Of a stretch of DNA of 64,000 nt, positions 19,401 through 28,939 are shown one piece after another (positions within the stretch are counted from its first letter, which is position 1; each line of letters opens with the position of its first letter). Source of the DNA: an uncultured Clostridia bacterium (GTDB lineage: Bacteria > Bacillota > Clostridia > Christensenellales > CAG-314). The position numbers and the translations under genes were made by a program. The notes under the pieces are model-generated. The model searched no databases and was not told the origin of the DNA. It was given only the letters and a program-made list of their open reading frames with translations. Location: assembly GCA_947629985.1 (NCBI GenBank), contig CANRFV010000002.1, positions 62,001 through 126,000 of the forward strand, read 5' to 3'.

Positions 19401-21116
19401 GTTTTGCAAAACATCCCGGGCAACCAAGCGCAGTTTTTTTGCCGCGGAAATAACCGCGTCCAATGCGGACGGCTCTAACAGCACGGAGGTAATAAATTCG
19501 CTTGCGCCGGCTAACGCAAAAAATTCGCGCAGGGTTTGAGCGTCGCGAATGGTTGCGGGCGTTATGCCGTAATTGTTGGCAATTTCGCCGCCTATTGCGC
19601 CCAGCGCGTCGCACAACTCGGCAACCGATTTCAAGTCGTCGGTAAGCCGCATTGCCGCATTGAACGAGCAATCGGTATTTACGTAGCCGTACCAGGCGTT
19701 GCGGCGATAGTCGTAACCGACGTAATTTGTGTACTCGGCATAGCGGGCAAGGCAATTTTCCGCTTGCTCGAGATAATCTTCGCCTTTTGTTTCGATGGCG
19801 TCAACTACAAAGTCTACGTCCCCTGCCGATCTGCACGCGGACAGTTCTTCGTAAAGGCCGTACAGCGTTGCGTTTATTACGGGGCGAACTTTGTGCAGTT
19901 CCGCCGCGTACGCGTCCAATTGGCGCTGCGCTTCCTTTTTGGCGGAGAGTTCGCGCTCGGCTTTGGGCGAAACGCCGCTTTTTGCCAGCCTTAGCGTGCG
20001 GCACAGTTCTTCGATTATCAACTTTTTGTTGGCTTTGTGGCTGTGCAACTCCAAGCAAAATTCTTCCAGACCCACTTTTTTCAACTTGTCGTAAACTACG
20101 TTTAGCGCGGCAAGTTTTTCGGAGACGAACAAAACCTTTTTGCCGTCGTACAGACACTCGGCTATTATGTTGGTTATGGTTTGACTTTTTCCCGTGCCGG
20201 GCGGACCTTGCAAAACAAAACTTTGCCCTTCTTTTGCCGCCTGTATCGCTTCGGCTTGGCTGGAATCCGCGTCGACAACGTTGTGCAGATCCAACAAATC
20301 GACGTTTTTTTCGTCGACGTTATTGCCTGCCGTTTCGGCGCCGCCCATACCGAGCAACGCGCGAACGTTGGCGTTTTTGATGATTTTTGCGGCGTTTTCC
20401 TTCAAATCCTTGTACATATTTATTTTCAAAAAGGAAAATATGCCTATTTTGCACGCCGTATCCACCGTCCACTTTAACTTGGCAACCAATGCGGAAACAG
20501 TTTTGATATACGTCTTGATACCGTCGTCCTCGTCGTATTCGGGCAGTTTTATGCCGTAATCGTTTTGCAATTTGTACTGAAACGTGGGGTTTACTATTAT
20601 GTCGTCGTCCAACACGCGCACCACAAACGGATCGACAGCCGACTTGTTTTCGATAGAAACGGGCGCAAGCAACAACGGCGCGCACATTTCGTATTGCGAG
20701 TTGTCGCTCTCCGTCCAATGCACAAACCCCAACGCCAAATAGGCGATATTTACGCCGGTTTCTTCAATGGCGGAGCGCGCCTGCCTGCCGATTTTTTTAA
20801 GCGTCTGTATGGGCTTGCCCGAAACGCTGTACAGCAAAATTTGATTTTTTTTGAGTTTGCGTTGGAATGACGACAAATAAAACTGCTTGGTATATTTGCT
20901 TTCGGACGCGTCGTCGGGGTCCGAGTCGTCGTTTTCTATTTGCGGGTCGAATACTTCCATAGCGGAAGCGCGTTCCGCCTTTTGAAACACCGTCAAAAAG
21001 TCGGGCGCAATAATTTCCACCGAACCGCTTTTCGTGTCCTTAAAATTTACCAGATTGTTTCTTTTGCCCGTATCGAGCAACAAATCCGCCCATTTGTCAA
21101 GTTTGGCTGTATCCAT
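16500..21116 (-). CDS. DUF4011 / SF1 (COG1112-type) helicase with C-terminal Vsr/DUF559-like nuclease; likely defence protein
   Basis: 1538 aa; DUF4011-like LLDTGKRNNLVNFKDTK; Walker A LQGPPGTGKSQTI; VVFDEASQIFPQDA; NVAATRAKLNVKLV; nuclease FRIDMALKRPDSSDYLLAIECDGASYHSSKTARDRDRLRQDILERMGWKFYRIWSTDWF. Confidence 0.88.
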   Translation of the reverse strand: MDTAKLDKWADLLLDTGKRNNLVNFKDTKSGSVEIIAPDFLTVFQKAERASAMEVFDPQIENDDSDPDDASESKYTKQFYLSSFQRKLKKNQILLYSVSGKPIQTLKKIGRQARSAIEETGVNIAYLALGFVHWTESDNSQYEMCAPLLLAPVSIENKSAVDPFVVRVLDDDIIVNPTFQYKLQNDYGIKLPEYDEDDGIKTYIKTVSALVAKLKWTVDTACKIGIFSFLKINMYKDLKENAAKIIKNANVRALLGMGGAETAGNNVDEKNVDLLDLHNVVDADSSQAEAIQAAKEGQSFVLQGPPGTGKSQTITNIIAECLYDGKKVLFVSEKLAALNVVYDKLKKVGLEEFCLELHSHKANKKLIIEELCRTLRLAKSGVSPKAERELSAKKEAQRQLDAYAAELHKVRPVINATLYGLYEELSACRSAGDVDFVVDAIETKGEDYLEQAENCLARYAEYTNYVGYDYRRNAWYGYVNTDCSFNAAMRLTDDLKSVAELCDALGAIGGEIANNYGITPATIRDAQTLREFFALAGASEFITSVLLEPSALDAVISAAKKLRLVARDVLQNKAKLDAEYDGDVYSLDGQTLYKKLTKQYRGWFARLFGKEYRQIINDLRLCRKNGKKPKYSAAVYATELLKNIRLGEREFGDKQPVLQTTLADGYDGIHTDFDKLLTELNAARQMLGQFGGIAVLSGFTRNQYGELKRNFRQLAARYSQLFNAHSGALGNILASFSAKEYDVCGALTDALKNKFTECVNSADKLENWCDFVQLLRRAETLSLRGYIDLTIALDLPVSHIVQSYKKTFYKQWINRILYQSPILTQLARVPHDELIARFKQKDALNFEINKAKIKAKLSAERPNLDMIAQGSAISVLLRENEKKRKQKGIRQLLHDVGDLALTLKPCFLMSPLSVSTYLDSDMQFDVVVFDEASQIFPQDAVGAIYRGKQLIVVGDSKQMPPSNFFGSTPDSDQDDETEDVTDYESILDLCSATFAQRRLKWHYRSRYEQLIAFSNKNFYDNDLVTFPSAKAEKTGYGVDFIYVDGVFDRKSKTNRAEAERIADLVFEHIVQYPNRSLGVVAFSIAQQNLIERIVDRRRRQNAEFEEFFATDRAEPFFVKNLETVQGDERDTIIFSVAYAKDSLGKLLFNFGPLNRSGGERRLNVAATRAKLNVKLVSSIHYYDIDLTRTKSEGARLLREYLDYAENGSVALERSVNVNPFERFDSEFEMEVCEFLRGKGYSVDTQVGCSSFRIDMALKRPDSSDYLLAIECDGASYHSSKTARDRDRLRQDILERMGWKFYRIWSTDWFRNKRTEQERLLSAVKKALDSAPAPTTSPAPTPAPADLADETVAANSFEQAAEVVRFEFAKYKTANARSVALQCNNDILSTVVAIVRAEAPISEEWLLKRIVFMFGGREKVTTAVRQQFDVVMHGCGKYGLLRKDGFIYVRGRAIPMLRVPDGAEEPREIKYIDLGELALGLKELLKLNISAEKQGLFKLITQYLGFNRMGEAITERLESALELIADETETNGDMLSLKQ

Positions 21117-21445
21117 TTTGTCTCCTTAACGGCAAATTGCCGCCTACGCGCCATGCCACACAGTTTGCGGCTTTTGCTACGCGTACCCGTATTTTTGCCG
21201 ACGTTGCCTGCGCGTAACGCGCAGTTGAGCCGCCGAAAATCCGCTTGCACCGCCGATTGTGCAGCCACGCGCGCCATACCCCGCAGTTACAAACAACCGC
21301 AAGCGGCGCAAAACGATTTTAGTCGGCATTTATCGCTATCGTTGCAGAAAATTATAGCATATTGCGCCGATTTTTACAATACCCGCGGCACTATAAAACG
21401 ACTTTTAATACGGGCAGAAACGCGCAACCGAGCGCAAACAAAGTA

Positions 21446-21655
21446 AATTGCCAAACCGCGGACAACGCTTTGTAAAAAATCGTTAAACAAATTTGACGAG
21501 GGTGTGTCAAATCACGTACAACACATTGACAAACAATTAAATAAGTCTGACGCGGCGAATGTCAAATCGAACGCAACGCTTCAAAAATCAGTTAAACAAA
21601 TCTGACAGGTTAAATTGTCAAACTTAGCGCAACGCCTTGAAAAAATTTCGTTAAA
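21446..21655 (-). repeat. Three to four degenerate about 55-bp tandem repeats with TTTGAC/GTCAAA inverted pairs
   Basis: TTAAAYAARTYTGAC cores at 21483, 21537, 21592 (weaker at about 21651). Confidence 0.75.
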
Positions 21656-21673
21656 AATAAAGTTAGCGGCACA

Positions 21674-21702
21674 AAACCCGAAGCGTTGCTCGCTTCGGGT
21701 TT
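21674..21702 (-). terminator. Hairpin terminator downstream of the DUF1858 gene
   Basis: AAACCCGAAGCG-ttgct-CGCTTCGGGTTT. Confidence 0.75.
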
Positions 21703-21789
21703 GCGTAAATAAAATATTGTTTTGTTTGGTATGACTAAGCGCATCGCGCGGCTGCGCGCATAACGCGCCGCGATGTATCGCGCGCAAAA

Positions 21790-21972
21790 TTACGCGTTAA
21801 GTTGAGCCAACATTTCTTCAACGTCCACGCCGTGTACCGCAGCCGCTTCTTCGACGGTTTCCTGATGAGCCATAAGGCAATGAATACAACCCATGCCGTA
21901 ACTTCCGAAAACTTGCGCCGCTTCGGGCTTTACTTGCAATACGTCAACAATACGCATATCCTTGGTTATCAT
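21790..21972 (-). CDS. DUF1858 domain small redox-disulfide protein
   Basis: MITKDMRIVDVLQVKPEAAQVFGSYGMGCIHCLMAHQETVEEAAAVHGVD: CxxC hybrid-cluster-associated domain. Confidence 0.88.
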   Translation of the reverse strand: MITKDMRIVDVLQVKPEAAQVFGSYGMGCIHCLMAHQETVEEAAAVHGVDVEEMLAQLNA

Positions 21973-22443
21973 GCAATTATATCTCCTTGTTGTTTTTTTA
22001 TATTTTACAATAGTATGCCCGATTTGACAAGCGTTAATTTATATTTGTTTATACTGTTTTGGATTTTTGCATATGTGCGCCGCTTAATTTTTTGACGCCA
22101 AATACTTTAGTGCATTAAAACGGTTTGCCGACTATCGGCAAACGAACGGCGCTGCGGCATAGACAAGTGGGAGCAATTCGGCGAATATTGTTCGGAAGCA
22201 AGCGACGTTAAACAAATCGGCGCGAACTTGCTAACCAACGCCAAGTGTGCTACAATTAGTTGCAATACAAGTAAAACATGGCGGAAGAGCGTCGAAATGA
22301 CTACACAATACACGCGACGGGCGGAACGAACGCAAAACTTAATGCGCAATACGGCGACTATACGCGTTGCTCGAAAAAACCAAAACGCATACCCTACAAA
22401 CGCTGTGCGCGCAATGACAGGCGGCTGCGGGCGACAGGCGGCA

Positions 22444-22482
22444 AAAAAGACCTTGCAAACGGTTTTGCAAGGTCTTTTGTTA
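22444..22482 (-). terminator. Bidirectional hairpin terminator downstream of rpsR
   Basis: AAAAGACCTTGCAAA-cgg-TTTTGCAAGGTCTTTT. Confidence 0.8.
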
Positions 22483-22668
22483 CATTGTATACGTACCGTA
22501 ATTGCGTGCGCCTGGGTGCGAATTTACATGCGGCAGCATTGTACGCAGTGGCGCTCGGTGCAAAAATCGTTGTTTATTGCACGCCCAATCGCGCCAAGCC
22601 GCAATTTAATGTACAATTAAGCGCGTTAAACCGCACATATCGGGCAATTTGATTGCTCTGTTTGCCAA

Positions 22669-22914
22669 TCAGTCCGCAACGTACGGAATCAAAGCCATTT
22701 GGCGAGCGCGCTTGATTGCAACAGCAAGTTCTCTTTGATGGCGAGCGCATACACCTGTCATACGACGGGGAAGAATTTTGCCGCTTTCCGCCATGTATTT
22801 GCGCAGTTTAGCCACATCTTTGTAGTCGATGTATTCCGTTTTGTCTACGCAAAAGTTGCAAACCTTACGACGCGAAGGACTTCTCATCGGTCTTTTTACT
22901 TCTTTGTTTTCCAT
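22669..22914 (-). CDS. rpsR: 30S ribosomal protein S18
   Basis: [65 protein letters not shown]. Confidence 0.97.
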   Translation of the reverse strand: MENKEVKRPMRSPSRRKVCNFCVDKTEYIDYKDVAKLRKYMAESGKILPRRMTGVCARHQRELAVAIKRARQMALIPYVAD

Positions 22915-22929
22915 ATTATTCTCCTTGTT

Positions 22930-23343
22930 TTAGAAAGGCATATCGTCGTCTTCTACTTCTTTAAGTTCGTCAATTGCCTGATCGCGCGCGGGGCGAGCCG
23001 CAGGTTCTGCCGATCCTGCTTGCGGCGCAGAGTTGGCGCGCGACAAAAATTCTACCTGATCGGCGCGCACGTCAAATGTTTGACGTCTTACGCCGTCGCG
23101 CTCGTAACTGCCCGTTTGAATACTGCCCAATACGGCAACCTGACTGCCCTTTACCAGATACTTTACGCAGTTTTGCGCAAGCGTATCCCATGTTATTATG
23201 TTGATAAAGTCTGCCTTGTTGTCGCCATCACGCGAAAAGTTGCGGTTTACGGCAATAGAAAATCTGCAATAAGAGTGTCCCGAATCCAACGTAGATGCCT
23301 GTGGGTCTTGAGTTAATCTGCCAATCAAAAATACTCTGTTCAT
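22930..23343 (-). CDS. ssb: Single-stranded DNA-binding protein
   Basis: MNRVFLIGRLTQDPQ...INIITWDTLAQNCVKYLVKGSQVAVLGSIQ, acidic tail DDDMPF. Confidence 0.97.
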   Translation of the reverse strand: MNRVFLIGRLTQDPQASTLDSGHSYCRFSIAVNRNFSRDGDNKADFINIITWDTLAQNCVKYLVKGSQVAVLGSIQTGSYERDGVRRQTFDVRADQVEFLSRANSAPQAGSAEPAARPARDQAIDELKEVEDDDMPF

Positions 23344-23361
23344 AATTTTTTCTCCTTGGTT

Positions 23362-23643
23362 TTATCTCTTGACAATCAAAAAACGTACTACCGCGTCGTT
23401 AATACGCATTATACGTTCCAGTTCTCCGGGAAGAGTTGCGGGAGCCGAAAAATTGACAAGCACATAATAGCCTTCCGTCTTGAAGTCGATGGGATAAGCC
23501 AAACGTCTTGTTCCCCACTTTTCAACGCTGTCTACCGTTCCGCCGTTATCCGTAACAACTGCGCTGAGTTTGTCCACTACGGCGTCTTTCGCTTCGTCGG
23601 ACAACTCGTTGTTAAGAATATACAACAATTCGTAACTGTTCAT
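23362..23643 (-). CDS. rpsF: 30S ribosomal protein S6
   Basis: MNSYELLYILNNELSDEAK...WGTRRLAYPIDFKTEGYYVLVNF; classic rpsF-ssb-rpsR order. Confidence 0.97.
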   Translation of the reverse strand: MNSYELLYILNNELSDEAKDAVVDKLSAVVTDNGGTVDSVEKWGTRRLAYPIDFKTEGYYVLVNFSAPATLPGELERIMRINDAVVRFLIVKR

Positions 23644-23912
23644 AACATTTTACCTCCTTATGGTCTTAGTGGCCGTAAACGCGTTACGGCAAGGTTGTAC
23701 CCATACTTGGGCGTATACATTATATTACAAATATATTTGTTTGGCAAGCGTTTGCGCAATATTTGCCGCAATGCGCACATTGCCGTCCGTTTTGTATATA
23801 CAAAATGGGCGTGTTTTTGCGGAAAACAGCGTTGGCGCACTTGTTTTGCGGCAACGTAAACGCCGTTTTGCTTGCGCACGCCGCACGCAAACAGTTGCCT
23901 GCGCAGCGATAT

Positions 23913-24572
23913 TTACCACTTAATTTCTCGGTGTTGACGCGCCAAAAATTCGTTTGCCTTGCTAAAATGTCCGCACCCGAAAAACCCCGAATACGCCGAA
24001 AGCGGGCTGGGGTGCGCCGCCGTAAGCACCAAATGTTGCGGATTGGTAATAAGTTGCTTTTTTGCAAAGGCGTTGCGCCCCCACAACATAAATACCATGC
24101 CGCGCTCGCGCGCGTTGAGATACCTGATCACTTCGTCGGTAAAGGTTTCCCACCCCTTGTCCTTGTGTGAATTGGGCTTGCCGCGTTCCACCGTGAGAAC
24201 GGTGTTCATAAGCAACACGCCTTGCTGCGCCCACGGGGTAAGATCGCCGCCCTGTATGCGGGAAGGATAGCCCAAATCGTCGTTTATCTCCTTGAAAATA
24301 TTTACCAAACTCATTGGCGGCATTACACCCTGCGGCACGGAAAAGCACATCCCCATTGCCTGCCCTGGATTGTAATACGGGTCCTGACCGAGAATAACCA
24401 CGTTTACGTCGTTGTAATTGGTTTTGTCAAAGGCGTTGAGAATAAGCCGCTTGGGCGGATAAATTTGCTTGGCGGCATATTCTTCCACCAAAAACCGCTT
24501 CAATTGTACAAAGTACGGTTTGGCAAATTCGCGCAGGAACAGTTCGTCCCAGCCGTTGTAATCTCTTTGCAT
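23913..24572 (-). CDS. ung: Uracil-DNA glycosylase
   Basis: VVILGQDPYYNPGQAMGMCFSV, LLMNTVLTV, LWGRNA, AAHPSPLSAYSGFFGCGHFSKAN. Confidence 0.97.
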   Translation of the reverse strand: MQRDYNGWDELFLREFAKPYFVQLKRFLVEEYAAKQIYPPKRLILNAFDKTNYNDVNVVILGQDPYYNPGQAMGMCFSVPQGVMPPMSLVNIFKEINDDLGYPSRIQGGDLTPWAQQGVLLMNTVLTVERGKPNSHKDKGWETFTDEVIRYLNARERGMVFMLWGRNAFAKKQLITNPQHLVLTAAHPSPLSAYSGFFGCGHFSKANEFLARQHREIKW

Positions 24573-24840
24573 AACACCTCCGTCTGCACCGAATTGCGCT
24601 TTAACCGCACAAATGAGTACGTTAAAGCGCGCAAAACGGCGTTTTTTTGTAATATATGTTTGTTTGCGACGAAAATGCGCGCGTTACAAACAAAACGACG
24701 CGCGCCGTGATAACGTAACTGCGCACAACGACGTATTATCCGTACAAATTGTTCTCGGTTGGCGCAAACTCGCGCGTATATGCCGCAATATCCGTTGCAA
24801 ACGCGCCTTGTGCCCGCCGTTGCCGCAATTATTTTACCCA

Positions 24841-27171
24841 TTAGCCGTTGCCGCGCTTGAATATGCGCCGCCACAGCGATCGAACGCTATCGGCAAAAAA
24901 TTTCCAACACAGTTTCAGCGCCGTGGCAAAACGCTTGGGACCGTTGAGCATTTGCAGCGAAAGTTGCAACGTTTCCGGCGTAAAACCGCCGCGCACAAAG
25001 GCAAACAACGGCATTGCAAGCGCGTTGCGTTCGCTTACGCCGTCGGGGCGGCTTTTTACAAGTTTGTTGCACAACAATTTGCCCGCAAACACCGCGCGTA
25101 TGTCGCACAGCGCCGAACGCTCGTCGAAAACTGCGTCGGTGGGCTTTGTTTCGTCGGTTACTCCCCACAGCGTGGCAAATTGCTCTTGGCCGGGGTTGAA
25201 ATTTTTGTCGGGCGAACGGTAACACTCCGCAATATCAATATTGTTGTGAGTTTGATTGGCGCTGTCTACAAATACGGTAAACGAATATTTGTCGTCGGCG
25301 CTGTTGCGCCCCACCGTAATGAGATATTTGCCGCCGTTTACGCAAAATTCGCCCTGCTGTACGTCAAATGAAGCCAAGTCCTCGGCACTTACCGTAATTG
25401 CCGCCTTTTTGGTCTCGCCGCGCTTTATTTTTATCTTTTTGAACGCGACGAGGTTTTTGACGGGGTAAAAGTCCCTGCCGTCCAAATTGCGCGCGTACAC
25501 CTGCACTACTTCGCTTTCGGTGTGCGAGCCGTTGTTGGTAATATTTATTTCCACAACAAATTTTCCGCTTGCGGACAGCGCCGTTTTGTTTATTGCGGGC
25601 TGTTGCCAATCGAGCGCGTTGTACGTAAGCCCGTATCCGAACGGAAACGCCACGTCCGCGCCCGCCGTAAGCGCGTATCTGTACCCCACATATACGCTTT
25701 CGCGGTGGGGCAAACTGTCGGGAGACGCAATTGTTGCCGCAAGATAGGGCGGCAAAACGTCGTACCAGGTTTCGGCAAGACGTCCTGCGGGGCAAACGTT
25801 GCCGAAAATAACGTCCGCTATGGCTTTGCCGCTTTGTTCGCCGCCGTAGTAATCGATAAGCAGCGCCTTGCAACTCTGCGCCCAACTTACGTCCAGCGGC
25901 GAATTGCATTGCAATACCACCGCCACGTTGGGATTGGCGTCGGTAACCGCCTGAATGACCTTCAACTGTCCTTCGGGCAGATACCAACCGTCCGCTTGCT
26001 CGCTTGCGCCGCGGTGTGCGCCCACTACCAAAATGACTTTGCTGCGCTGTTCCGCCACCACACGCGCCTGCTCTATCGACTGCTCGTCCGCACTGCCGTC
26101 GCGTTTGTAGCCCGGGGCGTAAGCGTAATCGTATTTGCCGTCTTTCAGCGCGGAAACGATGCTGTCCTGACGGAAAGGCTTTACCTTGCCGCCCTGAATA
26201 ACGGGCTCTTGCGCAAGATAGCCCACCACCGCAACGCTGTCCGCCTTGGAAAAGGGCAGCAGGCGGCAGGTGTTTTTGGCAAGAACGGTACACTCTGCCG
26301 ACATCTTGCACGACTGTTCGTGTTGATATTCCCAATCAACGCCGCGGCGTTCGCCCTTGACGACGGAACCGCACGTTTCCGAAATGCGCCGCGCCGAACG
26401 CGCTACCGCCTGACCGTCGATGTCGCTGTCGGCAGCAGGGTCGTAATTGCGTCCGCAATTGTCGCGCACCGCGTCCGTGCCCGCAGAAATTGCTTTGGAA
26501 ACGTTGCAATAACCGTCCGCAGACGACATTATTACGCCGTTAAAGCGCAATTTTTCGCGCAATACGCCCAATAACGACGCGTTGTGGCAACAATATTCGC
26601 CGTTTACCTTGTTGGGGGCGCACCGCACAAATTTTACGTCCGTTTTGCGCAAAATGCGACGGTACGGGGCAAGATATATTTCGTTGAGCGCGCGCACGTC
26701 CGCCACGCTGTCGTACAGCAAACTGCCGTATTCGCGCCCGTAAGCGACAAAACCGTCCAAACACACTTCCGCGCCCTGACTTTGCACGCCGGATATGTAT
26801 GCGTTTGCCAATTCCGCGTTGAGCAGCGGATCCTCCGACAGCAATTTGTAATTGCGCGCGCAAAACGGCGTGTTTTTTACATTGGGGTCAACGTACAATA
26901 CGTCGGCGCCGACTGCTCGGCACTGTTCGCCCACAGCCGCGCCCGCTTCGCGCATCAGGGACGGGTCGAATCCGCACGCCAACTTGGCAAAAGACGGATA
27001 GCACACCGCACGCGGCACGTCGTTTGACGGATACAAACCCGATTCGCCGCAGACGAAATTCAATCCGCCGACGGCACCGTCGTTGCACCGCTTGCCGCTG
27101 TTGAACACAATATTTTTTGCTTGTTCGTCCGTAATTGCGGACGACAACAAATCGTTTCGATTCTCTTCCAT
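24841..27171 (-). CDS. Glycoside hydrolase family 3 protein (beta-glucosidase-like) with fibronectin-III-like region
   Basis: GVIMSSADGYCNVSKAISAGTDAV, VILVVGAHRGASEQADG, AFPFGYGLTYN, CxA fn3-like TNNGSHTESEVVQVYA. Confidence 0.88.
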   Translation of the reverse strand: MEENRNDLLSSAITDEQAKNIVFNSGKRCNDGAVGGLNFVCGESGLYPSNDVPRAVCYPSFAKLACGFDPSLMREAGAAVGEQCRAVGADVLYVDPNVKNTPFCARNYKLLSEDPLLNAELANAYISGVQSQGAEVCLDGFVAYGREYGSLLYDSVADVRALNEIYLAPYRRILRKTDVKFVRCAPNKVNGEYCCHNASLLGVLREKLRFNGVIMSSADGYCNVSKAISAGTDAVRDNCGRNYDPAADSDIDGQAVARSARRISETCGSVVKGERRGVDWEYQHEQSCKMSAECTVLAKNTCRLLPFSKADSVAVVGYLAQEPVIQGGKVKPFRQDSIVSALKDGKYDYAYAPGYKRDGSADEQSIEQARVVAEQRSKVILVVGAHRGASEQADGWYLPEGQLKVIQAVTDANPNVAVVLQCNSPLDVSWAQSCKALLIDYYGGEQSGKAIADVIFGNVCPAGRLAETWYDVLPPYLAATIASPDSLPHRESVYVGYRYALTAGADVAFPFGYGLTYNALDWQQPAINKTALSASGKFVVEINITNNGSHTESEVVQVYARNLDGRDFYPVKNLVAFKKIKIKRGETKKAAITVSAEDLASFDVQQGEFCVNGGKYLITVGRNSADDKYSFTVFVDSANQTHNNIDIAECYRSPDKNFNPGQEQFATLWGVTDETKPTDAVFDERSALCDIRAVFAGKLLCNKLVKSRPDGVSERNALAMPLFAFVRGGFTPETLQLSLQMLNGPKRFATALKLCWKFFADSVRSLWRRIFKRGNG

Positions 27172-27591
27172 ATTACACCCGTGTAGTATAAGTAAATTAT
27201 ACAGTAATTTTTGCGGTTTGTCCATACAAATGCTTAACAATTAACGGGGGGGGGTATAATAGAAGCATAATTTGCCGCCATACCGCACGCCGAAAAACGA
27301 AACAGGCGCAACAAATATTGCGCCCGCACGTAAAATGCGGCAAACGGCAAATTTTAACGCGCAAAATATTGCAAGACTGCTCGTCCGCACGGCAAAGCCC
27401 AACGCGGCGCAAAAACGCAACAACGCTACGCCTGTATCTGCCGATTGGCGATGCGGCGGCGAGTTTGCCGCAAAAACGCACCGTTTTGCAAAAAACAACA
27501 AACGGTTGCTTTTGCGCAAAATCAATGTTATTGACATACGCGCAAATAACGAGTATAATTTTAGCAAATATTTATTATATAAGGAGGCAAA

Positions 27592-28926
27592 ATGTACAAT
27601 TTCAAAACAGGTTTTTATGCCGACGTACGCATAGAAGATCGCTTTAATACGAACATTCGCATGCAAAACGGTCAGTTGTACGAGGCGAAACAAACCACCG
27701 AAAAAATGGCTTTTGTTCGCGTATTCGACGGCAAAATGTGGTATTACACTTCCACCGATGACGTCGATTCCGTTCAGAGCGCGTTGGACGAACTGTATTC
27801 TTTTGCGCAAGCCGATCCGCAAATAGACAGCCACCCCATAGTAAAGCGCTACCAGGTAAACAAGGACGTAAAACTTGTGTTTACCGACAGGTGCGTAAAA
27901 AACGTGCCGTTTGAACAAAAATTGCAACTTATTACCGATACGGCAAACAAACTCAACTCGCCGCTGAGCAACCTTAAAGTGGCGCAATATCTCGACAGAT
28001 ATTCGGTGTACAACTTTTATTCGTCCAAGGGCGCGGATATTACGTACGACTTTCAAACCTGCGGCGTTGCTTACGCAATGGTATTTACCAAGGGCAACGA
28101 AAACTTGCAAGAGCAACTGTCCAAGGCGCGGACCGATTTTACGCAAATTTCCTACACCGACAAGGAACTTGACGAATTTGTAAAGCGTTGCGAAGACTTT
28201 ATTACCAACGCGCAGCCCGTACAAGCGGGCAGTTATCCCGTTGTGCTTGCGCCCATCGTTACGGGCGTGTTTGCGCACGAAAGTTTCGGGCACAAGTCCG
28301 AATCCGACTTTATGTTGGGCGACGAAGCGATGGCACAAGAGTGGTCCTTGGGCAAAAAAGTGGGCAGCGACATACTTACCATTCGCGAAAGCGGCGTGTT
28401 TGAAGGGAGCGGCTATGTGCCCTACGACGACGAAGGCACCGCGGCAACCGACACATATCTGATAAAAAACGGCGTGCTTGCGGGCAGATTGCACAGCGCA
28501 ACCACCGCCGCTGCGCTGGACGAACAACTTACGGGCAACGCGCGCGCGATCAATTGCCGTTTCGAGCCTATCGTTCGTATGACAAATACGTTTATCGAAG
28601 CGGGCGACAGCACGTTTGAAGAACTTATTGCCCCCATTAAGCACGGTTATTACATATACTCCGTAAAGCACGGCTCGGGAATGTCCACATTTACCATTGC
28701 GCCCAACCTTGCGTACGAAATAGAAAACGGCAAAATTACGCACCCCGTAAAGATTGCCGTAATGACGGGCAACGTATTTGAAACGCTGGGACTTATCGAC
28801 GGCGTGGGCAACGACCGCGAACTGCTGAGTTTTGTAACGGGCGGCTGCGGCAAAATGGAACAGTATCCGCTGAACGTCGGCTTGGGCGGACCGCACATTC
28901 GCGTGTCCAAAATGAACATTCAATAA
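27592..28926 (+). CDS. tldD: TldD-like metalloprotease family protein
   Basis: VFAHESFGHKSESDFMLGDEAMAQEW...GSGYVPYDDEGT (HExxxH TldD motif). Confidence 0.9.
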   Translation: MYNFKTGFYADVRIEDRFNTNIRMQNGQLYEAKQTTEKMAFVRVFDGKMWYYTSTDDVDSVQSALDELYSFAQADPQIDSHPIVKRYQVNKDVKLVFTDRCVKNVPFEQKLQLITDTANKLNSPLSNLKVAQYLDRYSVYNFYSSKGADITYDFQTCGVAYAMVFTKGNENLQEQLSKARTDFTQISYTDKELDEFVKRCEDFITNAQPVQAGSYPVVLAPIVTGVFAHESFGHKSESDFMLGDEAMAQEWSLGKKVGSDILTIRESGVFEGSGYVPYDDEGTAATDTYLIKNGVLAGRLHSATTAAALDEQLTGNARAINCRFEPIVRMTNTFIEAGDSTFEELIAPIKHGYYIYSVKHGSGMSTFTIAPNLAYEIENGKITHPVKIAVMTGNVFETLGLIDGVGNDRELLSFVTGGCGKMEQYPLNVGLGGPHIRVSKMNIQ

Positions 28927-28939
28927 GGGGGACGGCGAA

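Noticed and set aside
16792-21446. Numerous ORFs antisense to or out of frame with the helicase gene
   Set aside because: Shadow ORFs in a strongly coding region; no recognisable motifs.
22107-22652. ORFs between DUF1858 and rpsR
   Set aside because: Cross a strong bidirectional terminator at 22444-22482 and show no recognisable protein features.
27245-27258. G-run (ggggggggtataat) upstream of tldD as a regulatory or phase-variable tract
   Set aside because: A single short homopolymer in an intergenic region; no evidence for variation or placement within a coding frame.
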